A stretch of DNA of 35,382 nucleotides. Origin: Pseudomonadota bacterium (GTDB taxonomy: Bacteria; Pseudomonadota; Alphaproteobacteria; Micropepsales; Micropepsaceae). Below, in pieces: positions 7,710 to 16,589 of the stretch. Each line of letters opens with the position of its first letter. Within the stretch, counting starts at the first letter, position 1. The notes below the pieces were generated by a model. That model was not told the DNA's origin. It saw only the letters and a list, made by a program, of their open reading frames with translations, and did not search any database. A program made the position numbers and the translations under genes. Location: the NCBI GenBank assembly GCA_018241025.1, contig JAFEEQ010000010.1, forward strand, positions 1-35,382, given 5' to 3'.

Positions 7710-9223
7710 GCGCGCCCGACCGCAAGCCGCCGGCCCAACTGGCGGTCCGCCGTCTCGGCATCGACACCCAATCCGAGCCGGTGGTCTTTCTGCACCGAAA
7801 CAACCCCGTGTCGCACGCCGAAGGCTTCGAGGCCCACAACCGTGTCCTTTTGCGCGCCGGGTCCCGTGAAGCGATCGCAACGCTATTTCTGGTGACGGAC
7901 GATATTCTGGCCGACGACGTCGCGGGGCTGTCGGAGGCGGCATGGCGGCGTCTTCGCCTCGCCCCGGACGGACATGTCACGATCACCCATCCGCGCCCCG
8001 TCGACTCCATGAGCCTGGTGCGCGGCCGCATCTACGGTCATGAACTCGCCGAGAATTCGCTGCATGCGATCATCAGGGACATCGCCGAAGAGCGCTATTC
8101 CAATCTCGAAATCGGAGCCTTCCTCACCGCCTGCGCCGCCAATCCGCTGGTCAGGGACGAGGTGCGGGCGCTGACCCGCGCGATGGTCGATGCCGGCGAT
8201 CGTCTGAGCTGGAACGCCGACATCGTCGCCGACAAGCATTCGGTCGGCGGACTGCCCGGCAATCGCACGACGCTGATCGTGGTTCCGATCATGGCGGCCC
8301 TCGGGTTCGTCATGCCGAAGACCTCGTCGCGCGCGATCACCTCGCCCGCCGGCACCGCCGACACGATGGAAGTGCTGGCGCCGGTCCGTCTCGGTGCCGC
8401 CGACATCCATCGCGTCGTGGAGCGCGAGGGCGGCTGTATCGTCTGGGGCGGCGCCGTCCGTTTGAGTCCGGCCGACGACATGCTCATCCGCGTCGAGCGT
8501 GCGCTCGATATCGACACCGAGGGACAGATGATCGCCTCGGTTCTGTCGAAGAAAATCGCGGCCGGGGCGACTCACCTGGTTCTCGACATGCCGGTCGGCT
8601 CGACCGCCAAGGTCCGCGACGCGGCGGCCGCCAAAGCGTTGACCGATGGGCTGCTCGACGTTGCCGCGGCCTTCGGCATTCATGCCGTCGTCGTCACCGG
8701 CGCCGGCGATCAGCCGATCGGCCGGGGTATCGGGCCTGCCCTCGAGGCGCGCGATGTCCTGGCGGTGCTCCGCAACGAAGCCGGCGCGCCCGAGAATCTG
8801 CGCGAACGCGCGCTCGTGCTCGCCGGCGCGTTGATCGAACTGTGCGGCGGCGCGCCGAAAGGCGAGGGCATTGCACTGGCCCGCGCCGTGCTCGCCGATG
8901 GCCGGGCCTGGGCGAAGATGCAACGCATCTGCCTGGCGCAGGGCGCGATGTGCGAGCCGCCAGTGGCTCCCCATCGACGTCCCGTCACGGCGGCGAGGGA
9001 TGGACGGTTGGTCACGATCGATAATCGCAAGCTCGGCAAGCTGGCCAAGCTCGCCGGTGCACCGGAGGCCAAGGTTGCCGGTGTCGATCTGCACGTCCGG
9101 CTCGGCGATCGGATCGCGGCCGGCATGCCGCTCTGCACCGTCCACGCGGAGGCGCCCGGTGAACTCGACTACGCGCTCGACTATGCGGCCGCGAATGAAG
9201 CGATGTTCGAGATCGTTGCATGA
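7706..9223 (+). CDS. AMP phosphorylase / thymidine-phosphorylase-family enzyme
   Basis: The protein has 505 residues, the length of the archaeal-type NMP phosphorylase branch rather than the shorter classical DeoA (about 440). Diagnostic motifs are KHSVGGLPGNRTT (from residue 177) and SSRAITSPAGTADTMEVL, both characteristic of the AMP-phosphorylase-like group. An extra N-terminal domain of about 80 residues is also typical of that group. The known reaction of the group is NMP + phosphate to base + ribose 1,5-bisphosphate, so this is the likely activity, though a nucleoside substrate is possible. The GTG start at 7706 overlaps the previous stop as GTGA; an in-frame ATG at 7658 would overlap by 52 bases and adds residues that look like out-of-frame MBL sequence. 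The gene also overlaps the PRPP-synthetase-like gene by 4 bases (ATGA). Confidence 0.9.
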   Translation: MSAPDRKPPAQLAVRRLGIDTQSEPVVFLHRNNPVSHAEGFEAHNRVLLRAGSREAIATLFLVTDDILADDVAGLSEAAWRRLRLAPDGHVTITHPRPVDSMSLVRGRIYGHELAENSLHAIIRDIAEERYSNLEIGAFLTACAANPLVRDEVRALTRAMVDAGDRLSWNADIVADKHSVGGLPGNRTTLIVVPIMAALGFVMPKTSSRAITSPAGTADTMEVLAPVRLGAADIHRVVEREGGCIVWGGAVRLSPADDMLIRVERALDIDTEGQMIASVLSKKIAAGATHLVLDMPVGSTAKVRDAAAAKALTDGLLDVAAAFGIHAVVVTGAGDQPIGRGIGPALEARDVLAVLRNEAGAPENLRERALVLAGALIELCGGAPKGEGIALARAVLADGRAWAKMQRICLAQGAMCEPPVAPHRRPVTAARDGRLVTIDNRKLGKLAKLAGAPEAKVAGVDLHVRLGDRIAAGMPLCTVHAEAPGELDYALDYAAANEAMFEIVA

Positions 9224-10104
9224 AGCCGCTGCTGATCGCTTTCCCCGGCCACGAAGATTTCTCGCGCGCGCTCGCCCGGCTGCTGGATGCCGACACCGCC
9301 GAACTGGCGCTACACCGGTTTCCGGACGGCGAGAGCCTGCCGCGTCTGCCGCTGCCGCTGGAGGGCCGGCGCGTCGCCTTCGTCTGCCCGCTGGACCGGC
9401 CTGACGGAAAGATCCTGTCGCTCCTTTTCGCCGCCCGCACGGCACGCGAGTTGGGCGCGGCTCGCGTCGGTCTGGTTGCGCCCTATCTCGCCTATATGCG
9501 ACAGGACCGGCGCTTTCACGACGGAGAGTCCGTCACATCCATCCATTTCGCGGAGCTGATCTCCGGGCATTTCGACTGGCTCGCCACCGTCGATCCACAT
9601 CTGCATCGCCACAGATCGCTCGATGCGATCTATGCGGTCCCTGCCATGGCATGTCATGCGGCGCCGGCGATCGCGCAATGGATCGCGGCCCATATGCCGG
9701 ATGCGGTGCTCGTCGGCCCGGACGGGGAGAGCCGGCAATGGGTCGCCGACATCGCCGGACGGATCGGCGCGCCGTGGACGACGCTCATGAAGACACGCAG
9801 CGGCGATGACGTGGTTGGCGAGACGCTGGCCGATGCGCATCTGTTGCAGGGCCGTCGGCCGGTCATCGTCGACGACATCCTGTCGACGGGGCGGACGGTG
9901 CTGGAAGCGGCACGACTGCTTCGCGCTCATGGTGCCGATGCCGTGACCTGTGTCGCCGTTCACGCCGTATTCGCGGGCGATGCAGGCGAACAGCTCGCGC
10001 GTCACGAAGTCCGTGTAGTCACGACCAATACGATCCCGCACGCAAGCAATGCGATCGACATCGCGTCGGACCTCGCAATCGGGGTCGGCCAGCTGCTGTC
10101 CTGA
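9220..10104 (+). CDS. Ribose-phosphate pyrophosphokinase-like protein
   Basis: The 294-residue protein belongs to the PRPP synthetase family, which makes PRPP from ribose 5-phosphate and ATP. It has FPDGE (residues 34-38), RQDRRFHDGES (94-104) for ATP binding, VDPHLHR (124-130), the catalytic-type KTR (191-193) and the PRPP loop VDDILSTGRT (217-226). It is slightly shorter than housekeeping Prs (about 310), and the loop is unlike the usual DDMIDTAGT form, so it is a divergent paralogue closer to the archaeal-like class. Its ATG overlaps the phosphorylase stop (ATGA), indicating tight coupling. It may use ribose phosphates released by the phosphorylase. The exact substrate is not proven by sequence. 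Confidence 0.85.
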   Translation: MKPLLIAFPGHEDFSRALARLLDADTAELALHRFPDGESLPRLPLPLEGRRVAFVCPLDRPDGKILSLLFAARTARELGAARVGLVAPYLAYMRQDRRFHDGESVTSIHFAELISGHFDWLATVDPHLHRHRSLDAIYAVPAMACHAAPAIAQWIAAHMPDAVLVGPDGESRQWVADIAGRIGAPWTTLMKTRSGDDVVGETLADAHLLQGRRPVIVDDILSTGRTVLEAARLLRAHGADAVTCVAVHAVFAGDAGEQLARHEVRVVTTNTIPHASNAIDIASDLAIGVGQLLS

Positions 10105-10109
10105 CCGAG

Positions 10110-10128
10110 CGCGCGTCCGGTACGCGCG
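10110..10128 (+). terminator. Possible terminator hairpin after the PRPP-synthetase-like gene
   Basis: CGCGCGT (10110-10116) pairs perfectly with ACGCGCG (10122-10128) around a 5-base loop, 6 bases after the stop codon. No clean T-run follows, only a pyrimidine-rich stretch, so termination is only suggested. The rest of the 202-base gap up to 10306 shows no gene or clear promoter. Confidence 0.35.
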
Positions 10129-10306
10129 AAGGTCTCTTATCTCTCGATCTGCCGAGACCGTCGCCACGATCACCCTGCGAGTGGATTTGCGGCGCTGCGC
10201 CGGCCGGCCTGGTGCAAATGGACTAGTCGCGTTGGCTTGACCGGCTATGGTCGCCGATTTCTCATGACGGATGAGGGGCACGCCTCGTGTCGTATGGGGA
10301 TCCGGT

Positions 10307-12523
10307 GTGAAATCGTCACGCATTCTGTGGCTGCTTGCAGTCGCGGTCGTCATTCTGCTTTTGCTCCTCCTGTCCTATTGCGCGTTTTTTCCGCGCGGAC
10401 CGCATGAAGAAAGCGCCACAACGCCCGCGATCCTCGATCGCGGACAGCTTCTTGGACTCGACGACGCTGTCGTAACCGGGTTCTCCGGCACCATGATCCT
10501 CGTGGAGGGCACTGAACATCGGCCAAGCGGACTGACGGCCGTCGAACGAACCTTCATCGACATCAACGGGCCCGCCGCCCGCATCCTCAATCCGCGCACG
10601 CCGGGCTTCGTCTGGAACGGCAATTATTTCGCGGCGCCGCAGACCCGCGCGGTCAGCGCCGGCGAGGTCGGGCAGGTCTTCGGCATCGCGATCGACGACG
10701 CGGCCCATCCCGACATCTACCTCGCCGCGACCTCGATGTACGGACTGAACCTCGTAAAGAAGCCCGAGCACGATGCGGATGACGACGACCGCAAGGCGGA
10801 TGACGACGAAGATGAGGACGACATTCCGCGCCGCCTGCACAAGGGCGGCCCCGATGCCGCCTGGATGGCGGGCCAGTTCGGTCCGGGCGGCGGCCCGTCC
10901 AGCATCTGGCGCATCGACGGACGCACCGGCAAGGCGACGCTGTTCGCGAACATCACGCTGAACGGCGAGGCCGGCGGTCCGGCGGCGCTCGGCAATCTCG
11001 CTTACGATGCCGAGCATCGTCAGCTCTTCGTCTCCGATCTCTCCACCGGAATGATCCATCGCCTCGATCTGGCGGGGCGCGATCTCGGACACTTCGACCA
11101 TGGCACCACCGGCCGCCGCGCCGCCGGGCTCGATGCGGTGGCGTTCGACTCCTCCCGCCGGGTCCGTATCGGCGATGCGGCTTTCGATCCTGAGAATCCG
11201 TCGAGCTGGGGTTTCGCGCCGGCGGCGCGCCGCGTCTTCGGCCTCGCCGTGCATGATCACCGGCTCTACTACGCCGTTGCCGACGGCCATATCTGGTCGG
11301 TCGGCCTGACCGACAAGGGCGACTTCGCCGACGATCCGCGCAAGGAGATCGATCTGCCCCAGGCCGGCGCGCCCGTCTCCGACATCGTCTTCGCGCAGAA
11401 CGGTGCAATGATCGTCGCGCAGCGGGCAGTCATCGGCACGCGGTTCGACTACCGCCCGCTTGCGCCGCTCGGCACGGCGCATGTCTGGCGCTTCTGGCCC
11501 GAGCGACCGGACGATCCGGCGACGCCGAGCGCCTGGTATCAGCAGCCTGAGGAATATGCCGTCGGCTACGGCCGCGACAGCCGCAACAGCGGCGGCGGCG
11601 TCGATCTCGCCTATGGCTACAAGCTCGTGGACAAGGTCGACGGGGACGGCAATCACAAGCTCGTCGCGGTTTTCGACATCGACAATTGCGAAGATGCGAT
11701 CGTCTTCACCGGCGACAATCTGCGCGACTTCCACCAGACGCCCGCCGGCTTCGATCCGGGCGGCAACCTGCATCTGAACGGCCTGCAGATCAGTCCGGCG
11801 CGCCCGGTGCGCGGCTTCAATCTCCAGCCCGCGATCAGCTACTTCGTCAACTATCCGGCGCAGATGGACAGTGCCGATCGCAGCGGCCGCCTCGGCGGCG
11901 TGCGCGTCTATCGTCTGCCCTGCACCGGCGGCTGTCCGGTGCCGCGCCCCGAAGACGTTGCCGTCACCAGCGTTCCGCCGGTGATCGGACCGCCCCCGGT
12001 GGTTGGACCGCCGCCGCCCTCCAATCCGGTTGGATGCACGGGTCCCGATTGCACACCCAATCCGCCCTGCACGGGTCCGGGCTGCGAGACACCTTGCACG
12101 GGTCCGGATTGCGGTACTCCCTGCACCGGCCTGGATTGCGGCTCGCCCTGCACGACGCCGGATTGTGTCGGCCCCAAAGTCTGCATGGCGGTGGAGGGCC
12201 GCGCGGTCTGCGATCCATCCTCCGGCGGCTGGGTCTATAAGGTCACGGCCACCGATCCGCTTGGTCTCGGCATCGATACGGTCAGCGCCTACACGCATGT
12301 GCCGGGTGTGACCGTCACCAACGGACCGCAGATTTCGCTGGTGCCGCCGCCGGGCGTGATTCAGCTCGGCGGCGCGACGCCAGGGCAGCTCGTCACCATC
12401 GATGTCTGCGGCTTCAACAGCAACGATCCGAACTACAAGGCCGGCAAACCCTATGACTGCTGCCACCAGACGCTGCGCGTGCGCGTGCCGCGCGGCGTGT
12501 GCAAGGCCGGGGACGCGCAATGA
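10307..12523 (+). CDS. Large membrane-anchored beta-propeller-like protein with Cys-rich repeat and CC module
   Basis: The 738-residue protein is not a family I can name. A KSSR charge cluster and one hydrophobic helix (residues 6-30) suggest an uncleaved anchor or signal sequence. A beta-propeller-like body follows, with phrases such as VGQVFGIAIDD, LGNLAYDAEHRQLFVSDL and RVFGLAVHDHRLYYAVADG. It is interrupted by a very acidic insert (about residues 153-172). A Pro linker and five Cys-pair repeats (about 577-620) come next, then a C-terminal beta module ending CCHQTLRVRVPRGVC. GTG at 10307 is chosen because GGGGA lies 5 nt upstream and KSSR-plus-hydrophobic is a proper N-terminus; the ATG at 10271 lacks a binding site. 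It overlaps the next gene by 4 bases (ATGA), so the two proteins probably act together outside the cytoplasm. Confidence 0.75.
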   Translation: MKSSRILWLLAVAVVILLLLLLSYCAFFPRGPHEESATTPAILDRGQLLGLDDAVVTGFSGTMILVEGTEHRPSGLTAVERTFIDINGPAARILNPRTPGFVWNGNYFAAPQTRAVSAGEVGQVFGIAIDDAAHPDIYLAATSMYGLNLVKKPEHDADDDDRKADDDEDEDDIPRRLHKGGPDAAWMAGQFGPGGGPSSIWRIDGRTGKATLFANITLNGEAGGPAALGNLAYDAEHRQLFVSDLSTGMIHRLDLAGRDLGHFDHGTTGRRAAGLDAVAFDSSRRVRIGDAAFDPENPSSWGFAPAARRVFGLAVHDHRLYYAVADGHIWSVGLTDKGDFADDPRKEIDLPQAGAPVSDIVFAQNGAMIVAQRAVIGTRFDYRPLAPLGTAHVWRFWPERPDDPATPSAWYQQPEEYAVGYGRDSRNSGGGVDLAYGYKLVDKVDGDGNHKLVAVFDIDNCEDAIVFTGDNLRDFHQTPAGFDPGGNLHLNGLQISPARPVRGFNLQPAISYFVNYPAQMDSADRSGRLGGVRVYRLPCTGGCPVPRPEDVAVTSVPPVIGPPPVVGPPPPSNPVGCTGPDCTPNPPCTGPGCETPCTGPDCGTPCTGLDCGSPCTTPDCVGPKVCMAVEGRAVCDPSSGGWVYKVTATDPLGLGIDTVSAYTHVPGVTVTNGPQISLVPPPGVIQLGGATPGQLVTIDVCGFNSNDPNYKAGKPYDCCHQTLRVRVPRGVCKAGDAQ
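12035..12166 (+). repeat. Coding tandem repeat: five C-TGPD-C units
   Basis: The units CTGPDC, CTGPGC, CTGPDC, CTGLDC and CTTPDC follow one another, mostly with a 9-residue (27-base) period of the form C-x4-C-x3. The regular Cys pairs suggest a row of small disulfide loops in the oxidising periplasm or on the cell surface, placed as a spacer between the propeller-like body and the C-terminal module. Confidence 0.8.
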
Positions 12524-15500
12524 CCAGCTGGATGAAAGCCCTTCTGATCGGCGGCGCGTCGGCTGCCGGCGTCGCGGTGGTCGCCGCCGCGGTCTATTTC
12601 GCTCTGCCGTATTTCCAAAAGAGCGCTCCGCCGCCCATGCGCGCCGCGACGATCTCGTCGAGTTCGCCGGATTTCACCAAGGCCGCCTATCAGCTGGATT
12701 CGAGCGGCAATCTGGTGCTCGACAGCAACGGAAATCCCGTGCCGGTGACCGGTCCCGTCCATGTCGGCGACCAGATCGAATATGTGCTGACCTATAAGGC
12801 GCCCGCGAGCGGCTCGAGCGGACCGATCTCCATCACCGACACATTGAGCGCCAACCAGTCCTATGTCGGCGCGTCCCTCGTCACGCCTGCGGGCTGGACG
12901 CCGTCCACCGGCACCACGACCCCTGTGCCCTATGGCACCGGCAATCAGCAGACGTATACGAACCCGACGGGCACCGGCGCCGGCGACCAGGTCGGCGGCT
13001 CGGTCACCGTCGCGCCCTATACCGGCGTTGCCGGTCATCAGACGTCGGGCGGTGACGGCTTCATCCCGATCCCGGTCAACACGATGACGGGCAAGCGCGT
13101 CTACGCCGTGAACCATCACCTGGTGCCGGGCAAGATCATGTGCTGGGAGGCCGCCGATCTGTCCACCTGCCCGGGCTTTCCCAAGGATGCCTCGGTCGGC
13201 TCTACGCAGACGATCTCGACCGCCACCTCGCCACGCGCGGCGATCGTCGGCAACAAGTTCTACTACGCCGCCGCCTGGTACGATCCGGCCCAGACCGGCA
13301 ACGGCATGCATTTCGGACTCGGCTGCTGGGACACGGCGCTGGATCAGCCTTGCGCGCCCGTGCCGCTGCCCGGCGCGCCCGGCATCACCTCCATCGTGAA
13401 CGGCAACGCCCTGTCGGCTTACATCGCAGGCGCCGAGAGCGATCCGGCCAATGCGACGCACATCGTGATGTTCGCGTGGGACAGCACCAATGCCGGCCGG
13501 TTCTATTGCGTCGATGTCAGCAGCGGCCTCGCCTGCGCCGGCTGGCCGGCGGCGACGGCGGCATTGACCGGCGCGACCGCTTCGACCTTTCACGATCTGA
13601 TCGTCGAGGAAGGCGGCACGCGCGCCTTTCTCTCCAACAGCACGGGCAGCATCTATTGCGTGGCCCTGTCTGACGGCTCGACCTGCGCCGGCTGGCCTGC
13701 CACCGGCGCCGCGACGAGTTTTTCGGGAAGCCTCAATCTCGGTCCCTATCTCACCGGCACGACGATGAGCGGGATATGCCTGTTCCACGCGACCAGTGGA
13801 AGCAAGCCCGTCTGTCTCGGCGACAGCACCGGCACCGCCGTGACCGATCCGACCTGGACCGCACCGGGATGGTCGGCCTATGCCAGCAGCTTCGCGAACA
13901 CGCAGATCGTCGCTGCCTATCACATTCCCGGAACGTCGCGTGTTCTCTATCCGCACAACAGCCAGGCGCAGCCGGATTGCTACGACTTCGCGACCCAGCT
14001 CGCCTGCAGCGCGCCGCAATTCCAGCCCTACTGGAACTCCGCCGGCGTCTGGACCGATTCGACGGGCGCGGTTCACGGCTCGACGCGCGACTACGGCTTC
14101 GCCGCCGATCCCGACAATCCAACGGGCTGTATCTACGGCCTCGGTGACGGTGGTTTCCTCGTCCGCTTCGGCCTCGATGGCAAGCCGGCCAGCTCGGCCT
14201 GTGCGCCGCACGACTATCACGGCAGCGCCGATCTCAGCGGCTCCTTCTGTGCCCGCGCGCCGAAGACCGCGACCTGGACCACGGCCAATGTCGTGCGTCC
14301 GTCCGGCGATACCGAACTGGTCAAGGGCACGCTGACGATCACCGACAGCGCCGGCAACACGGTGACCGTCCAGATCGACACGACGAACGGAACCTCCTTC
14401 CCCGTGAACATGCCGGCGACCGGATCCGGCGCCAGCGTCACGATCACCTTCACGCCCGATGCGCTGCCGGAGCAGCCTTATCAGGTCACCCTGAACTACA
14501 GTGCCGACGAGAACCCGCAGATCTGCTACCGCACGGTCGTCGAGGATTGCACCGATGGTGCGCCGCTGATCGATATCAGCAACCACGCGGTCTACACCGA
14601 TGCGCTCGGCACCAAGGATGCCGACGTCAATCTCGGCAAGGTCGTCGGCGGCCATTGCGGCCCGCCGCCCTGCATGGACCTGGCCGGCACGGTCACGCTC
14701 AATCCCAACGGCACCGGAACGCTGACGATCACCGGCTCAGGGCCGCCCGGATTCAATGCAACGATGCTCGACGTCCATTCGAACACGGCCGGCGTTACCA
14801 TCCTCCCGCCATCCCGCACGGTGCCGCCGGGTCCGATCAACGTGACCTTCGCCCTCGCCGGCATTACGCCGGGCCAGAGCATCGACATCCAGATCGACGC
14901 GGTCGATCCGGGCGCCGGAACCGATGGCAGCGACAAATGCTGTTCGACGACGCTCACCGTCGTCGTGCCGCGCGATGACCATCACGGGCACACCGACGTC
15001 GCGATCCAGAAGACCGGCGCGTCCGAAGGCCAGGGTCCAGCCAATGGCAGCGGCTATATCTATACGCTGTCGGTGACCAATGTCGCCGATCCGATCAATG
15101 GCCAGAACGCCGTCGTGGTGACGGACGTGGTACCCGCGGGCCTCAGCTTCGCCGGCGCCAGTGGCACGGATTGGAATTGCACCGGACCGTTCCCGATCGG
15201 CGCCGGCGGAACGCTGACCTGTACCTATGTCGGCACCGGTACGGTGGCGACCGGGCAGGTCCTGCCGCCGATCACCGTTGTCTCGACCAACGCAACGCCC
15301 GGCGCGCAACTTCCCTCGGTGACCAATTGCGCTGTGGTCGGCTTCACCCAGACCAGCGGTCTGACCGACGACGAGATGTCGAACAATCGCAGCTGCGTGA
15401 CCAACGATGCGCACAGCCAGACCGGATCGCTCACCGTGATCAAGACCGTGCAGCCCGCGCGCGGCTATCCGGTCCCCTCGATGTCGTTCCAGGCGAATGC

Positions 15501-16449
15501 AATCTGCACGCCGCTTGGCGGCTCGCCCTCGACGACGGCGCTGACGCTCGGCGCGGCGAACGCCTACACCCAGACGGTCTCGAACCTCACCGCCGGAACC
15601 AGTTGCACGATTTCGGAAACGCCGCCGTCCGGCCTGCCGAAGGAATGCCACTGGGTCACGACCTATCCGGACGGGCAGCAGGCCACCATTCCGGCCGGCA
15701 ATGCGACGCTGCACATCGTCAACCGCGAAGAATGTACGATCTCGCCTACCGATGGTCCGACCGTCGTCGTCGACAAGGTCGTCGTGATCGACGGCAAGGT
15801 GACCTATGCGCCGCGGCAATCCTTCCCGATCCGCGGCACCTGCCGCACGCCGGATGGCGGCAGCATCAGTCTCAGCTTCACGGCATCCGCCGCGCGTGGC
15901 CTGACCTCGCCCAAGCAGATCGTGCCCTCCGGTTCGCGCTGCACCGTCAGCGAGCCGCTGCCGCCGCCACCGCCGGGCCGCGGCGATTGCCATTGGGAGA
16001 CGACGTACCAGTTCAACGGCCACCCGGTGCATGGTTTCCCGGTTGCGATCGGCAGCCGCGACTCCAATGTCTTCACCGTCCATAACATCCTCGTCTGTCA
16101 GACGCCGGACGGTCCGCACACCGGCAATCCCGCCGACCGCCTGTGTTCGGGCGCGGGTCACTGGAACGGCAAGCGTTGCGTGACCTGCAATGTGGATGAG
16201 GTCTGGGACGACCAGGCCAAGATCTGCACGGCGCCGCGTCTTGTCTGTCACGATCCGATGGTGCCGAACGCCGCCGGTACGGCCTGCGTCTGTCCGAAGG
16301 GCATGGAGCTCAAGGACGGCAAGTGCCGGAAGACTGAGTCCTTCCTCGACGACGTGCTTGGCCATGTCCATATCGGCATCGGTGTCGGTGGCGGCGGGTC
16401 CGGTGGCCATAAGGGCGGGGGCGATTCCACGCCGCCGGGCGGCAAGTAG
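12520..16449 (+). CDS. Giant DUF11-type surface protein with Cys-paired propeller repeats
   Basis: The 1309-residue protein begins with a membrane anchor (MKALLIGGASAAGVAVVAAA). After a beta domain (about 45-180) comes a propeller-like region (about 200-570). There the motif C-W/Y-x-n-C-x-G-W/F-P recurs (MCWEAADLSTCPGFP, YCVDVSSGLACAGWP, YCVALSDGSTCAGWP). Beta domains follow, including one ending DKCCSTTLTVVVPRD that matches the C-terminus of the preceding protein. Next are a DUF11 domain (about 825-945), two SpaA/DUF5979-like domains starting GSLTVIKTVQ and GPTVVVDKVV, a Cys-rich EGF-like tail and a Gly-rich end. The ATG at 12520 overlaps the previous stop (ATGA) and is preferred over the in-frame ATG at 12499. 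It is probably a large envelope or matrix protein, partner to the upstream product; no enzymatic motif is seen. Confidence 0.8.
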   Translation: MTSWMKALLIGGASAAGVAVVAAAVYFALPYFQKSAPPPMRAATISSSSPDFTKAAYQLDSSGNLVLDSNGNPVPVTGPVHVGDQIEYVLTYKAPASGSSGPISITDTLSANQSYVGASLVTPAGWTPSTGTTTPVPYGTGNQQTYTNPTGTGAGDQVGGSVTVAPYTGVAGHQTSGGDGFIPIPVNTMTGKRVYAVNHHLVPGKIMCWEAADLSTCPGFPKDASVGSTQTISTATSPRAAIVGNKFYYAAAWYDPAQTGNGMHFGLGCWDTALDQPCAPVPLPGAPGITSIVNGNALSAYIAGAESDPANATHIVMFAWDSTNAGRFYCVDVSSGLACAGWPAATAALTGATASTFHDLIVEEGGTRAFLSNSTGSIYCVALSDGSTCAGWPATGAATSFSGSLNLGPYLTGTTMSGICLFHATSGSKPVCLGDSTGTAVTDPTWTAPGWSAYASSFANTQIVAAYHIPGTSRVLYPHNSQAQPDCYDFATQLACSAPQFQPYWNSAGVWTDSTGAVHGSTRDYGFAADPDNPTGCIYGLGDGGFLVRFGLDGKPASSACAPHDYHGSADLSGSFCARAPKTATWTTANVVRPSGDTELVKGTLTITDSAGNTVTVQIDTTNGTSFPVNMPATGSGASVTITFTPDALPEQPYQVTLNYSADENPQICYRTVVEDCTDGAPLIDISNHAVYTDALGTKDADVNLGKVVGGHCGPPPCMDLAGTVTLNPNGTGTLTITGSGPPGFNATMLDVHSNTAGVTILPPSRTVPPGPINVTFALAGITPGQSIDIQIDAVDPGAGTDGSDKCCSTTLTVVVPRDDHHGHTDVAIQKTGASEGQGPANGSGYIYTLSVTNVADPINGQNAVVVTDVVPAGLSFAGASGTDWNCTGPFPIGAGGTLTCTYVGTGTVATGQVLPPITVVSTNATPGAQLPSVTNCAVVGFTQTSGLTDDEMSNNRSCVTNDAHSQTGSLTVIKTVQPARGYPVPSMSFQANAICTPLGGSPSTTALTLGAANAYTQTVSNLTAGTSCTISETPPSGLPKECHWVTTYPDGQQATIPAGNATLHIVNREECTISPTDGPTVVVDKVVVIDGKVTYAPRQSFPIRGTCRTPDGGSISLSFTASAARGLTSPKQIVPSGSRCTVSEPLPPPPPGRGDCHWETTYQFNGHPVHGFPVAIGSRDSNVFTVHNILVCQTPDGPHTGNPADRLCSGAGHWNGKRCVTCNVDEVWDDQAKICTAPRLVCHDPMVPNAAGTACVCPKGMELKDGKCRKTESFLDDVLGHVHIGIGVGGGGSGGHKGGGDSTPPGGK

Positions 16450-16553
16450 ACCGGGCCGGCGCGCCGCAGCAGGTTCGCTCTTCTCTGTCTTGCGAGTCTT
16501 TTCGGCCCTGCGGAACGGCCTCTGCCGGCGAACTCGTGCGCGCGGGTCCAATA

Positions 16554-16570
16554 TTTGACGAAATGTCAAA
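16554..16570. promoter_or_regulatory. Palindromic operator of the TetR regulator
   Basis: TTTGAC (16554-16559) and GTCAAA (16565-16570) form a perfect inverted repeat around GAAAT. Further half-sites GTCA (16582-16585) and TGAC (16591-16594) follow, the last one overlapping the start codon of the TetR gene. The region is AT-rich in otherwise GC-rich DNA. TetR regulators usually bind such repeats next to their own gene, so autorepression and control of the downstream operon are likely. The DNA between 16450 and 16553 shows no gene and no convincing terminator. Confidence 0.65.
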
Positions 16571-16589
16571 AATAACATAACGTCAAAAA

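Noticed and set aside
12451..14655. A 734-codon minus-strand open frame opposite the DUF11-type gene (and similar long ones at 10316-12520 and 32485-34992)
   Set aside because: Antisense frames stay open in GC-rich DNA because of third-position bias. The products are Arg/Gly/Asp-rich and featureless, while the plus-strand frames have clear domains.
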